A program made the position numbers and the translations under genes. A DNA stretch of 64,000 nucleotides from Methylobacterium sp. J-026. GTDB lineage: Bacteria; Pseudomonadota; Alphaproteobacteria; Rhizobiales; Beijerinckiaceae. The stretch lies in contig NZ_JAKSYC010000343.1 in NCBI RefSeq assembly GCF_022829585.1, forward strand, positions 1 to 64,000, in the 5' to 3' direction. The notes below the pieces were generated by a model. It saw only the letters and a list, made by a program, of their open reading frames with translations. It was not told where the DNA came from and made no database searches. Of the stretch, positions 11,647 to 20,572 are shown piece after piece. Position 1 is the stretch's first letter; each line of letters opens with the position of its first letter.

Positions 11647-14600
11647 ATGAACGCCATCCTGATCAAGCTGTTCGCGACCGCCCTGACGCTCAGCCAGGTC
11701 ACGACAAAGCCCGAGGCGGTGCGGACCCGATTCGATCCGGCCACGGACGGTCCCGAGGTGGTGCGGCTGCTGCGCGACGGCTGCGCCCACATGCGCAAGT
11801 CGTTCGACATCGAGGACATCAACCTCGACGACCTGATCTCCACCGCCATGGAGGATCCGTCGACCGTCGCCGGTCCGGCCGCGCCGAAGATCCTGCACGG
11901 GCTCGACATCAACGAGCTCAACGTCAGCTACAAGCAGTTCTGCAAGGGCGAGGACCCGGCGAACTCGCCCTTCGACGCCCGGGCGGTGATCGAGTTCTAC
12001 GACAACGCCACCAAGGACCTGCCCAGCGCCGAGGCCCTGCGCGACAAGGCGCTGCCCGGCATGACCCGCATCCTCGATGGCGCCGGCAAGCCCTTCGCCG
12101 AGGCCTCCGAGCCGAACGGGCGCCGCGTCGTTGTCCCGATCACCTCCGTCCCGACGCTCGTCCAGAAGGCCTTCATCGCCGCCGAGGACAAGCGCTTCGA
12201 GAGCCACCACGGCATCGACGAGCGCGGGGTCATCCGCGCCTTCATCGGCAACCTCGCCTCGCCGGGCCGTCCCGCCGGCGGCTCGACCATCACCCAGCAG
12301 GTCGTCAAGAATCTCTCGGTGGGTGACGACGTCACCTACGAGCGCAAGATCCGCGAGATGATCGTCGCGTCGCGACTGGAGCGCATCCTCACCAAGCCGC
12401 AGATCCTCGGCCTCTATCTCAACGGCATCTATCTCGGCCGCGGGGCCTACGGCATCGAGATGGCGGCGGAGAGCTATTTCGGGAAGCCGGTAGCTCAGCT
12501 GACCCTTCCCGAGGCGGCGCTCCTCGCCGGCATGCCCAAGGGGCCGAACTTCTACAGCCCCGACAAGTATCCCGACCGGGCGCGGGAGCGGCGGGCCTAC
12601 GTGCTGTCCCGCCTGAAGGAAGAGGGCACGATCACCGAGGCCGAGATGGCCGCTGCGATCAAGTCGGATCTCGGCCTGAAGCCGATCGAGGCGGCACGCC
12701 GCGATTCCGGCTTCTATGTCGTCGATTTCCTCAACCGGGAGGCGCGCACCTTCGCGGGGGTGGATTCGCTCACCGCCGGCTCGCTCACGGTCCGCTCGAC
12801 GATCAATGCCGGCCTGCAGCGAGGCGTCGAGGAGGCGCTGCAGGACGGGCTCGCTGCCTACGAGCGCTCGACCGGGCGCCAGACCTTTTCGGGGGCCGAG
12901 CTCAACCTCGCCGACAGCGTCCGCCGCATCCAAGCCGCGACGCCGGCGCCGGAGGCATCCCCGCAGGCGGCCCCTTCCGTCACGGGGGCCCGGGCGGATG
13001 CCGTGAAGCCGCCGGCCCGGGCGCTTCCGGGTAACGCGGCGACACCGCAGCGCAAGCCGGCTTGGCTTTTGGCCCTGGAGAGCGTGCGGCCGGTCCTCTA
13101 CGACGTGCGCTGGCCGATGGCGGTCGTCCTGGAGACAGGGCGGGGCGGCGTCAAGGTCGGGCTGGCGGACGGCCGCACGGCCTTCCTCGATCCCGGCATC
13201 GCCCGCGGGCGGCTGCAGCCCTACGACGTGGTGCGCGTGAAGCTGAGTCCCGGAAAGGGCGGCCCGCGCGCCCAGATTCGCGTCCGCCCGACCGTTCAGG
13301 GCGCGGCCCTCGTCGTGGAGAACCAGACCGGCCGGATCCTCGCCATGACCGGCGGCTTCTCCTACCCGTTGAGCCAGCTCAACCGGGTCACCCAGACGGT
13401 GCGCCAGCCGGGCTCGACCCTGAAGCCGCTGACCTATCTCGCGGCCCTGAACGCCGGCCTGCAGCCGAACACCCTCGTGCTCGATTCGCCCGTCACGCTG
13501 CCGCCGATCGACGGGACCGGCGATTCCTGGTCGCCGAAGAACTACGAGGGCGGCGGCTCGGGGCCGACGACGCTGCGGCGCGGCCTCGAATTCTCGAAGA
13601 ACCTCGTCACCGCCCGCCTGCTCCAAGGGGGCATCGCACCGAAGGCCCCCGCGAGCCTGAAGCGGGTCTGCGACATCGCCCTCGAAGTGCAGATCTACGC
13701 CGAATGCGAGCCCTATTATCCGTTCGTGCTCGGCGCCCAGCCGGTGCGAATGCTCGACCTGGCGGGGTTCTACGCGGCGGTGGCCAACGAGGGCGCGCGG
13801 CCGGCGCCCTACGCGCTCGAATCGGTGGAGCGGGACGGCAAGCCGCTCTACACGCACGCCCCCCGGGAGCCCGTCCGGATCGGCTCGGCCGACCGGGTCG
13901 CGTTCTACCAGCTCAAGACCATGCTCCAGGGTGTGACCCAGCACGGCACCGCGGCGGCCCTGGCGAAGGTCTCGGCCTACGTGGCCGGCAAGACCGGCAC
14001 ATCGGAGAACGAGAACGACGCCTGGTTCGCGGGCCTGACCAACGAGATCACCGTGGTGGTGTGGGTCGGCTACGACAATGCCGATGGCAGCCGGAAAACC
14101 CTCGGCCGCGGCCAGACCGGCGGCCACGTCTCGGTCCCGATCGCCTCTGCGATCCTGCAGGCGGCCTGGGCCAACGGCGTGCCGAAGACGCCGCTGCGCG
14201 GCCCCTCCCCCGAGGCGCGGCCGTTCATCGCCGATTTGCCGGTCGACCCGCACAGCGGCGTGCGTGTCGCGGGCAGCGGCTTCCTCGAGCATTTCCGCAC
14301 CAGCGGCGACGGCCGCATGGCCGACACCCAGTATCGCTTGGTACCCCGCGAGACGCTCTACGCCATGCGGCCGGACGCCCAGGACGGCGACCTGACCGCG
14401 CCCGACGATGGCGCGAGCGTCGCGGGGGACTACGACGGCAACATGACCGGCGCGCGGCCGCCCGCCGATCCGCTCGATCCGTTCGGCGACCGACCGCCAC
14501 CGCGCAGCCGCCGTGCACAGGGGGACTTGGATCCGACGGGCCAGGACCCCTACAGGCCCTGGCCGGGCCAATCCGCGCGCTCGCCGTTCGGGGACGACGG

Positions 14601-14661
14601 CGCGCGCCGGCCCCGCCGCCGCGACCCGGACTATCTGTTCGGCGAAGAATCCGGCTTCTGA
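11647..14661 (+). CDS. Class A penicillin-binding protein (glycosyltransferase/transpeptidase)
   Basis: A bifunctional peptidoglycan synthase of 1004 residues. The N-terminus is a short hydrophobic anchor (MNAILIKLFATALTLSQ). The GT51 domain carries AAEDKRFESHHGID (catalytic E180), GGSTITQQVVKNL and a YLNGIYLGRGAYGIE segment. An insert rich in Ala and Pro (about 430-480) precedes an OB-like region. The transpeptidase domain has the serine nucleophile in RQPGSTLKPL (S590, K593), the SKN motif in LEFSKNL and KTGT at 782. The Pro- and Arg-rich tail (about 930-1004) looks disordered. It polymerises lipid II and cross-links stem peptides at the outer face of the inner membrane. Confidence 0.93.
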   Translation: MNAILIKLFATALTLSQVTTKPEAVRTRFDPATDGPEVVRLLRDGCAHMRKSFDIEDINLDDLISTAMEDPSTVAGPAAPKILHGLDINELNVSYKQFCKGEDPANSPFDARAVIEFYDNATKDLPSAEALRDKALPGMTRILDGAGKPFAEASEPNGRRVVVPITSVPTLVQKAFIAAEDKRFESHHGIDERGVIRAFIGNLASPGRPAGGSTITQQVVKNLSVGDDVTYERKIREMIVASRLERILTKPQILGLYLNGIYLGRGAYGIEMAAESYFGKPVAQLTLPEAALLAGMPKGPNFYSPDKYPDRARERRAYVLSRLKEEGTITEAEMAAAIKSDLGLKPIEAARRDSGFYVVDFLNREARTFAGVDSLTAGSLTVRSTINAGLQRGVEEALQDGLAAYERSTGRQTFSGAELNLADSVRRIQAATPAPEASPQAAPSVTGARADAVKPPARALPGNAATPQRKPAWLLALESVRPVLYDVRWPMAVVLETGRGGVKVGLADGRTAFLDPGIARGRLQPYDVVRVKLSPGKGGPRAQIRVRPTVQGAALVVENQTGRILAMTGGFSYPLSQLNRVTQTVRQPGSTLKPLTYLAALNAGLQPNTLVLDSPVTLPPIDGTGDSWSPKNYEGGGSGPTTLRRGLEFSKNLVTARLLQGGIAPKAPASLKRVCDIALEVQIYAECEPYYPFVLGAQPVRMLDLAGFYAAVANEGARPAPYALESVERDGKPLYTHAPREPVRIGSADRVAFYQLKTMLQGVTQHGTAAALAKVSAYVAGKTGTSENENDAWFAGLTNEITVVVWVGYDNADGSRKTLGRGQTGGHVSVPIASAILQAAWANGVPKTPLRGPSPEARPFIADLPVDPHSGVRVAGSGFLEHFRTSGDGRMADTQYRLVPRETLYAMRPDAQDGDLTAPDDGASVAGDYDGNMTGARPPADPLDPFGDRPPPRSRRAQGDLDPTGQDPYRPWPGQSARSPFGDDGARRPRRRDPDYLFGEESGF

Positions 14662-14689
14662 CCGCCCGCCCCGAGAGAAGAGACACCCG

Positions 14690-15742
14690 TTGCGAACGCA
14701 GCTTCCCGCCGCCCTCGCCCTCGTGCTGACGGCCGCGATCCCGGTCGGCGCCCAGACGCCCGCCGCCAACACCGCCCCGGCCCCGGCGACCGAGCGGATC
14801 CGTGAGGTGCCGTCGGTCGCGGCCGTCGATCCGGCCACGATCAAGCCGGGCCAGATCCTGTTCACCGATCACCGCGACAAGCCCGCGACCCCGGAGAACG
14901 GACTGATCCCGTATCTCGACTGGCAGAAGGCGCGGCCGGCCGAGGCCGCCGTGCTCGCGCCCTATCCCGGGTACAAGGAGCCGGACTACACCGTCACGGT
15001 GAACGGCGTGTCCAAGCCCCGGCACGAGACCCTGAAGATCTACGTGGCCGAAGGGCGCTTCGTGGTGCCGCGTCCTGCCGAGACGATTGACGTCGCGTCC
15101 TTCGCCAACCTCGCCTTCGTCCAGACGATGGATCCGGCGATCAAGCACCGCGCGGTCTCGGTCGCCGACGTGACCCCCAACAAGGATCCGGCGGCCGCCT
15201 TCGCCAAGCGGCCGGACCGACCCTGGTGCCAGGGGGCGGGCGCCTGCATCGAGTCCCGCTACGACCTTGAAGGCAAGCTGCCGCTGGGCGTCAAGCTCGC
15301 CAACAAGCTGGAGGAGGGCTCGTCGAAGAAGATCGCCGAATACGTGTCGTTCCAGAGCGAGCTGCGCGTGCTCGGGCCCGATCAGGGGCCGCCGCTCGGT
15401 GCGCTGACGAAGATCGACACGCCGGTGGTCGGCGGGCTGGAGCAGACGATCTTCTGGGTCAACCAGATTTTGCGCTTCGGCAAATTCCTGGCCGTATTCC
15501 AGCCGATGCCGAACGATCCGGGCAAGACGGTGGTGACCGCCTACATGGCCCTGGCGATCAAGGGCGACGTCCTCGACCGCAAGGCCGAGTACGCCCGGGT
15601 CCCGGTCCTGAAGAACCTCCTGCCCGCGCAGGTGCTGATGGGCAATTCGAGCTTCAACACCGGCACGTCGATCAGCGCCGGCCTGCCCGTCTACGCCCGG
15701 AACCGGATCACGACCTTCGCGGATGCCCTGACGAAGCGCTGA
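14690..15742 (+). CDS. Secreted protein of unknown function
   Basis: A 350-residue protein with a cleavable signal peptide (about residues 1-22, ending VGAQ). I chose a TTG start at 14690 because it places the signal peptide at the N-terminus and has a purine-rich site (GAGAGAAGAG) just upstream; no ATG fits. The mature part contains a single pair of cysteines close together (WCQGAGACIESRY) that could form a disulfide, and no catalytic motif that I know. It follows the penicillin-binding protein by 28 bases on the same strand, so the two may share a transcript and an envelope role. Function unknown. Confidence 0.7.
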   Translation: MRTQLPAALALVLTAAIPVGAQTPAANTAPAPATERIREVPSVAAVDPATIKPGQILFTDHRDKPATPENGLIPYLDWQKARPAEAAVLAPYPGYKEPDYTVTVNGVSKPRHETLKIYVAEGRFVVPRPAETIDVASFANLAFVQTMDPAIKHRAVSVADVTPNKDPAAAFAKRPDRPWCQGAGACIESRYDLEGKLPLGVKLANKLEEGSSKKIAEYVSFQSELRVLGPDQGPPLGALTKIDTPVVGGLEQTIFWVNQILRFGKFLAVFQPMPNDPGKTVVTAYMALAIKGDVLDRKAEYARVPVLKNLLPAQVLMGNSSFNTGTSISAGLPVYARNRITTFADALTKR

Positions 15743-15752
15743 GCGCGCTGGC

Positions 15753-15968
15753 TCACATCCCGCGATTGCCGATCGTCGGCAGGGTCGGCTGCGTGTAGGC
15801 GCGGTTCACGTCCCGCCGCGACTGCGTCCCGTTGGTGTTGGCGGAGGCCCGGTAATTGTCGAGGTTGAAGCTCTCGGCGAGGCCGCTGCGGGAGTCCGGA
15901 CCGTCGGTGGCGCAGGCGCCCAGGCCGCCGACCGTCAGCGCGGAGAGGACGAGAAGGGTTAAACGCAT
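15753..15968 (-). CDS. Small lipoprotein
   Basis: A 71-residue protein beginning MRLTLLVLSALTVGGLGAC: a type II signal peptide with lipobox LGAC, so C19 would be lipidated. The mature part is short, polar and rich in Asn, Thr and Arg, with no known domain. The start at 15968 is set by the signal peptide; the longer frame upstream is not plausible. It faces the preceding gene tail to tail with 10 bases between. Confidence 0.7.
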   Translation of the reverse strand: MRLTLLVLSALTVGGLGACATDGPDSRSGLAESFNLDNYRASANTNGTQSRRDVNRAYTQPTLPTIGNRGM

Positions 15969-16237
15969 GACATGTCCTGGCGGCGATCGAATCCGGCCGG
16001 TGACTGGGTCTTGGCCGTCGGTGATCGAACGAACGATGGGCAAGACATGGTCAGAGCCGCGAAGGTCCCGTCAAGGGCGCGCGAGCCGCGTAAACCCGTT
16101 CCGCCGCCTCCGATGCACGGCCGCCACGGAAAATCCACCACACCCCCGGTTTGCCGCGGATAGGGCCGGGCAATGGTGTTGAGCGCGGCCGATACCCCCT
16201 GGCGCATGCGGGAGTTTTCGGGCGACAACGATCGGCG

Positions 16238-16486
16238 ATGAGCAACGTCTTGCCCTTCCGTCCGCGCCCGACGGTTCCACGCCTCGCCCGCTGCGAAGTC
16301 GTGACCGTGGCCGGCGACATCCTGACCCTGCTGGAGCAGCTCGAGGATGTGAGCGCGCGCGCCGCCGCGATGGGCCGTCCCGCCCGCGAAGTCGAGCAGA
16401 CGGTGCAGCACCTCCTCGACGCGGTGAGCGCGGTCGAGCGCGCCCTCGACTGCATCGGCGAGGGTGAGCAGTCCGCGCCGGCCTGA
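16238..16486 (+). CDS. Small hypothetical protein
   Basis: An 82-residue cytoplasmic protein beginning MSNVLPFRPRP. Residues 25-75 form an amphipathic helical stretch (ILTLLEQLEDVSARAAAMG and EQTVQHLLDAVSAVERALD) likely to be a helical hairpin or coiled coil. No family recognised. The start at 16238 gives the compact form; the open frame extends upstream without coding character. Confidence 0.5.
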   Translation: MSNVLPFRPRPTVPRLARCEVVTVAGDILTLLEQLEDVSARAAAMGRPAREVEQTVQHLLDAVSAVERALDCIGEGEQSAPA

Positions 16487-16868
16487 CGAGGGTCCGCGAT
16501 CGCGGCGCGACGTTCCGGCACCGGGGTTTCCAACCCGACCCCTCCATCCCGCGGCGCCCGTGTCAGCGCGTCCCCGACGAGACCTTCAGCAAAGACCGCA
16601 ATCCGTGATGCCCTCCTTTGACGGCGCCGGTCCGCACCCGCGCCTCGGGATGCGCGCGCGGGTCCGATGCCCCGCCTTGCCGTGCCTCGGGTATGGCCTC
16701 GGGGAAACCAATTTTGCGCAATCTAATCTTCCTGCTCCGCGGCGAATAAGGCACATCTCGGTGGAGATCCGAATCGGCACTGCACAGCCGCACTATTTCG
16801 GAACCCAATCCCACAGCTTGCGGTTGAGGGTCGGATGCTCGCTCTGGGCGTCGGTTCCGGAGGGCATT
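16487..16868. other. Intergenic stretch, no supported gene
   Basis: About 380 bases before the secreted protein gene at 16869. Open frames here lack family features. The segment 16715-16815 is less GC-rich than its surroundings and is the likely promoter region, with a good ribosome site GGAGGG just before 16869. Confidence 0.4.
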
Positions 16869-17495
16869 ATGAGGCTTCGCACGGGCGGCATCGCGACTGT
16901 CGTCGCCGCCGGTTTGGTCATCGGGATCGGTGCCCGCGCCGAAGCGGCTGAACTGGGCTTCCTCGAGATGCTCTTCGGCGCCCGGCCGGCGCCGCAGCAG
17001 GTCCAGCCGACGCCAGCCCCCGCCCTCGAGAGCCAATCCGTACGCCGTGACAGGCCGCGCCTCGGGGCGGCCCGGCGGCGTCTCCAGACCCGCTACGCGG
17101 CTCTCCCGCTCAAGATTCATGTGAAGGAATCGGAGGTCAGCCCGCGCCAGACCCGTCTCGACATGAAGGATGGCGCCGCTTCGGCGCTCCTGAAGGACGA
17201 GACGCTGAAGCCGGGCGACATTGTCGTGCTCAATTCCGGCGCGCGGGTCTTCACCGGGAATCCCGATACGCGGCATGCGCTGCGCGATTTCGCGCCGGTG
17301 CAGGGCTCGCGCTACGTCAGCAACGGCACCCGCAAAGTACTGTCCGGCCTGTTCACGCCGATCGGCCCGCGGCCGGGGCAGGAGGCGCGCCGCATGATGG
17401 CACGCGCGAGCGTTCCCGTGGCGCCGATCGCGACGCCCATCCCCGCTCAGAAGACCGCAATGCGGATCATCAACCCCTGGCTGAGCGGGCAGTGA
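16869..17495 (+). CDS. Secreted basic protein of unknown function
   Basis: A 208-residue protein with a signal peptide ending near ARAEAAE (residues about 1-26). The mature part has a Pro/Gln-rich linker and then a conserved-looking core (LKPGDIVVLNSGARVFTG, and DTRHALRDFAP) that reads like a domain handling cell-surface structure; I do not recognise the family. The start is an ATG behind a clear GGAGGG ribosome site, which overrules the longer upstream frame. It meets the Wza-like gene tail to tail. Confidence 0.65.
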   Translation: MRLRTGGIATVVAAGLVIGIGARAEAAELGFLEMLFGARPAPQQVQPTPAPALESQSVRRDRPRLGAARRRLQTRYAALPLKIHVKESEVSPRQTRLDMKDGAASALLKDETLKPGDIVVLNSGARVFTGNPDTRHALRDFAPVQGSRYVSNGTRKVLSGLFTPIGPRPGQEARRMMARASVPVAPIATPIPAQKTAMRIINPWLSGQ

Positions 17496-17507
17496 CGCGC
17501 CCGAAAC

Positions 17508-18095
17508 TTAGAAGAACCGCTCCTTGATCACGATCGTGTCGCCGGGCCGGACCGAGTAGGTCATCGGCACGATGCCGGAGATCAGGTTCCCGCCTGTGTC
17601 GCGGGTGAGGACGGCGTAGTCACGGGCGGCGCGCGGGCCGAAGCCGGCCGCGATGGCGACGGCGGTCTCCACCGTCATCCCGTTCACGAACGGGTATTGG
17701 CCGGAGGTCGTCACCTCGCCGAGGATGTAGAACGGCCGGTAGGCGTCCACCTCCACCGTGACGTGCGGTTCCCGCACGAAGCCGGAGGCGAGCTTGGCCT
17801 CGATCGAGCGGGCCGCTTGCCCGGTCGTCTGGCCGCCGACCTGGACGACGCCGATCAGCGGCATCGCGATCCGCCCGGCCCCATCGACCGCGTAAATGTT
17901 CGACAGGTTGTCCTGGCCGAAGACTATCACCCGCAGCTTGTCACCCGCCGCGAGGGTGTAGCGCGCGGCGATCGAGCCGGTGCCGGTGGCATCGAGCTGG
18001 TCGGTTCGGAAGGTCGGACGCAGGCATCCGCCGAGCGCCAGAGTCGTGCCGAGGGAGAGGAGAAGAGCGCGCCGGTTCATCACCATCGCCGTCAT
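17508..18095 (-). CDS. Polysaccharide export protein, Wza/GumB-like lipoprotein
   Basis: A 195-residue outer-membrane export protein of the short type. A type II signal peptide ends LALGGC, so the mature N-terminal cysteine is lipidated. The Poly_export domain (YTLAAGDKLRVIVFGQDNLS) is followed by a beta-grasp SLBB segment (FYILGEVTTSGQYPFVNGMT). It would form the outer-membrane channel for exopolysaccharide with the divergent Wzc-like gene. Starts at the first ATG, at MVMNRR or at MNRR are all possible. Confidence 0.87.
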   Translation of the reverse strand: MTAMVMNRRALLLSLGTTLALGGCLRPTFRTDQLDATGTGSIAARYTLAAGDKLRVIVFGQDNLSNIYAVDGAGRIAMPLIGVVQVGGQTTGQAARSIEAKLASGFVREPHVTVEVDAYRPFYILGEVTTSGQYPFVNGMTVETAVAIAAGFGPRAARDYAVLTRDTGGNLISGIVPMTYSVRPGDTIVIKERFF

Positions 18096-18273
18096 GGATG
18101 CGGTTGACGGCTGGTCTAGGCTGTTAAGGTTAACGAAATCTGATCACCATCGCGGCGTCCGACGCGTTTGCTGAGACGCGAGCGTCTTAACTCTTGAGCA
18201 ACCTTAATATCCGCTAATAGCAGCCGGGCGGCTTTACGTGCTGCCGGTCTGCCCCCGCGCTCAGAGCGTCCGC
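18096..18273. promoter_or_regulatory. Divergent exopolysaccharide control region with AAGGTT/AACCTT repeats
   Basis: The 178 bases between the Wza-like and Wzc-like starts are AT-richer than the flanks. They hold GTTAAGGTTAAC at 18123-18134 and an inverted AACCTTAA at 18200-18207, spaced about 70 bases apart. This arrangement could serve a regulator acting on both genes; the protein is unknown. Confidence 0.35.
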
Positions 18274-20481
18274 ATGTCCCGTATTCGTCAACGCTCGAAC
18301 GAAGCCCTGCCGGGTGCCCAGGACGGCCTCGGCCTCGCCCAGGTGCCGCGCATCCTGCGGCGCTCGCTGGGCTGGATCGTCGGGCCGACCCTGGTCGTCG
18401 CCCTGGGTGCGAGCGTCTTCGTCAACGTGGTCAGCCCTCGCTACACCGGGGAGTCGAAGCTCCTCCTCGAGAGCCGGGATCCGGCGTTCGCCCGGACTGC
18501 GCAGGAACGGGGCGACCAGCTCGCGCCGATCGACGAGCAGGCGGTGGCGAGCCAGGTGCAGGTCGTCATGTCGCGCGATCTCGCCCGGGAGGCGATCCGC
18601 CGCCTCAAGCTCGTGGGCAATCCCGAATTCGATCCCGGCGCGGGCAGCATCGGCCCCGTCCAGCGCGTGCTGATGATGCTCGGGATCGGGGCCAATCCCC
18701 TCGACCGCCCGGCCGAGGATCGCGTCCTCGACGCCTATTTCGACCATCTGCTGGTCTACCCGGCCGGCAAATCGCGCATCCTGGCGATCGAGTTCCGCGC
18801 GAAGGATGCGGTGCTGGCCGCCGAGGCCGCCAACACGATCGCGCGGCTCTACATCTCGTCCCTGGAAGCCGACAAGGTCGACACGGCGCGCTACGCCTCG
18901 ACCTGGCTCGGCGGCAACATCGACGGGCTGCGCAAGCGCGTCGCCGAGGCCGAGGCGAAGGTCGAAGTTTTCCGCGCCAAGAACGGCCTGGTCGGCAGCG
19001 CCGGGGCCACCGGGCGCCCGCTCAACGCCCAGCAGCTGGGCGAGCTGTCCAGCCAGCTCTCCTCCGCCCGCATCCTGAAGGCCGACCTGACCGGCAAGGT
19101 GAAGGCCATCCGCGACCTGATCAAGGACGGGCGGGCCTTCGAGATCCCGGATGTGGCCAACAACGAGGTGATCCGGCGCATCGTCGAGAACCGCATTTCC
19201 GTGCGAGCCCAGCTCGCCCTCGAATCGCGGACGCTCCTGCCGGCTCATCCCCGCATCAAGGAGCTCAACGCCCAGCTCGAGGATCTGGACGCCCAGATCA
19301 AGGTCTCCGCCGAGCGCGTGGTCCGCACGATGGAGAACGACGCCAAGATCGCCGGCGCCCGGGTCGAGAGCCTCCAGGCGGCGGTCGACGGCCAGCAGGA
19401 CGTGGTCGTCCGCGGCAATTCCAGCGAGATCCAGCTGCGCGCCCTCGAACGCGAGGCCAAGGCGCAGCGCGAGCAGCTCGAATCCTATCTCTCGCGCTAC
19501 CGCGAGGCCGCGGCCCGCGACGGCGAGGCCGCGACCCCGGCCGATGCCCGCATCGTGTCCCGGGCAGTGACCCCGGAGGTGCCGTCCTTCCCGAAGAAAC
19601 TGCCGATCGTGGCCTTCGCCACGCTGCTGACGCTGATGCTCACGGCCGGCGCCGCCATCGCCCGCGCCCTGCTGGCGGACTCCGCCCGGAACGCGGCGGA
19701 CCGGGACGGCGCCTTCGATCCGGCGCAGGACCGTCAGCGCCGCGAACCGGTTCTGGAGCGGCCGCTGTTCGCCTTCCCGGAGGCCATGCCGCCCGCCGGC
19801 TGGACGCAGGCGTCCGATGCCGAAGCCGCCGTGCAGCCGCGACCGGCGGAGGCCCCCGTGGCTGCCCCGGAAGACTTCGATCTGGCACCGCTGATCGCGC
19901 GGATCAGCTCCGGCCCCCGGGCCGAGGATGCGCCCGCCGGCCGTCGGGTCCTGATCATGGAGACCGACGCGACCAACGGCGTGCCGGGCCTGTCCGCCGC
20001 CCTGATCCGCGCCCTCGGCCAGGCCGGGACCCTCGTCTCCGTCGCTCTGAACGCCGGGCGTCCCGGTGACACGCTCGGCTTCACCGATCTGGTCGCCGGC
20101 GAGGCCGCCTTCCTCGACGTGATCCAGGCCGAGCGCGACAGCGGCCTGCACCGGATCGAAGCCGGACGGCGCGCGACTGCGGTGCTGTTCGACGAGGCTG
20201 ATGCGCTGACGCTGACCTTCGAGGCGATGGCGGAGGCCTACGATTGGGTGGTCTGCTGCCTCCGCGCCGCCCCGGGCGCCGTCGATCTCCTCGAACTGAC
20301 CGCCGGCTACATGGACACGGTTGTGATCGCCTCGAACGCCTCGGCGGAGGACCCGGCCCTGGCCGACCTCTACGCCATTGCCCAGGGCGCGGGCGCCGGA
20401 CAGATCGTGGTGGCGCAGGACCGGCCGGCCTCGGCCGCGCGCGGCTTGGGCGGCGCCATGCTTCACCGCGACGCTGCGTGA
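18274..20481 (+). CDS. Wzc/GumC-like chain-length protein with degenerate kinase domain
   Basis: A 735-residue inner-membrane polysaccharide co-polymerase. It has TM1 at about 33-53, a Wzz domain (NVVSPRYTGESKLLLESRD), a long coiled-coil periplasmic region to about 430 including an AEAKVEVFRAKNGLVG helix, and TM2 at about 443-465 behind the PxxP-like SFPKKLP. The cytoplasmic C-terminal domain (about 555-735) has the BY-kinase/ParA-like order of strands (RRVLIMETDATNGVPGLSAAL). However, no GKS/GKT Walker A lysine is present and no tyrosine cluster follows. It should control export and chain length without kinase activity of its own. A GTG at 18238 is an alternative start. Confidence 0.85.
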   Translation: MSRIRQRSNEALPGAQDGLGLAQVPRILRRSLGWIVGPTLVVALGASVFVNVVSPRYTGESKLLLESRDPAFARTAQERGDQLAPIDEQAVASQVQVVMSRDLAREAIRRLKLVGNPEFDPGAGSIGPVQRVLMMLGIGANPLDRPAEDRVLDAYFDHLLVYPAGKSRILAIEFRAKDAVLAAEAANTIARLYISSLEADKVDTARYASTWLGGNIDGLRKRVAEAEAKVEVFRAKNGLVGSAGATGRPLNAQQLGELSSQLSSARILKADLTGKVKAIRDLIKDGRAFEIPDVANNEVIRRIVENRISVRAQLALESRTLLPAHPRIKELNAQLEDLDAQIKVSAERVVRTMENDAKIAGARVESLQAAVDGQQDVVVRGNSSEIQLRALEREAKAQREQLESYLSRYREAAARDGEAATPADARIVSRAVTPEVPSFPKKLPIVAFATLLTLMLTAGAAIARALLADSARNAADRDGAFDPAQDRQRREPVLERPLFAFPEAMPPAGWTQASDAEAAVQPRPAEAPVAAPEDFDLAPLIARISSGPRAEDAPAGRRVLIMETDATNGVPGLSAALIRALGQAGTLVSVALNAGRPGDTLGFTDLVAGEAAFLDVIQAERDSGLHRIEAGRRATAVLFDEADALTLTFEAMAEAYDWVVCCLRAAPGAVDLLELTAGYMDTVVIASNASAEDPALADLYAIAQGAGAGQIVVAQDRPASAARGLGGAMLHRDAA

Positions 20482-20483
20482 CG

Positions 20484-20521
20484 CTCGGCGCGTCGTCCCG
20501 GAGATGGGACGACGCGCCGAG
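20484..20521. terminator. Bidirectional hairpin between convergent genes
   Basis: A perfect 16-bp stem (20484-20499 with 20506-20521) and a six-base loop sit between the ends of the Wzc-like gene and the GNAT-type gene. There is no T run on the + side, so it may act as a transcript stabiliser as much as a terminator. Confidence 0.65.
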
Positions 20522-20572
20522 TGGCGACCGCTGGCGTCCCGCGCGTGGGAACCGATCGTCCGGGACGGGGCG

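Noticed and set aside
11560..14865. An 1101-codon minus-strand frame opposite the penicillin-binding protein
   Set aside because: No signal, domain or repeat of its own; the sense gene has all catalytic motifs.
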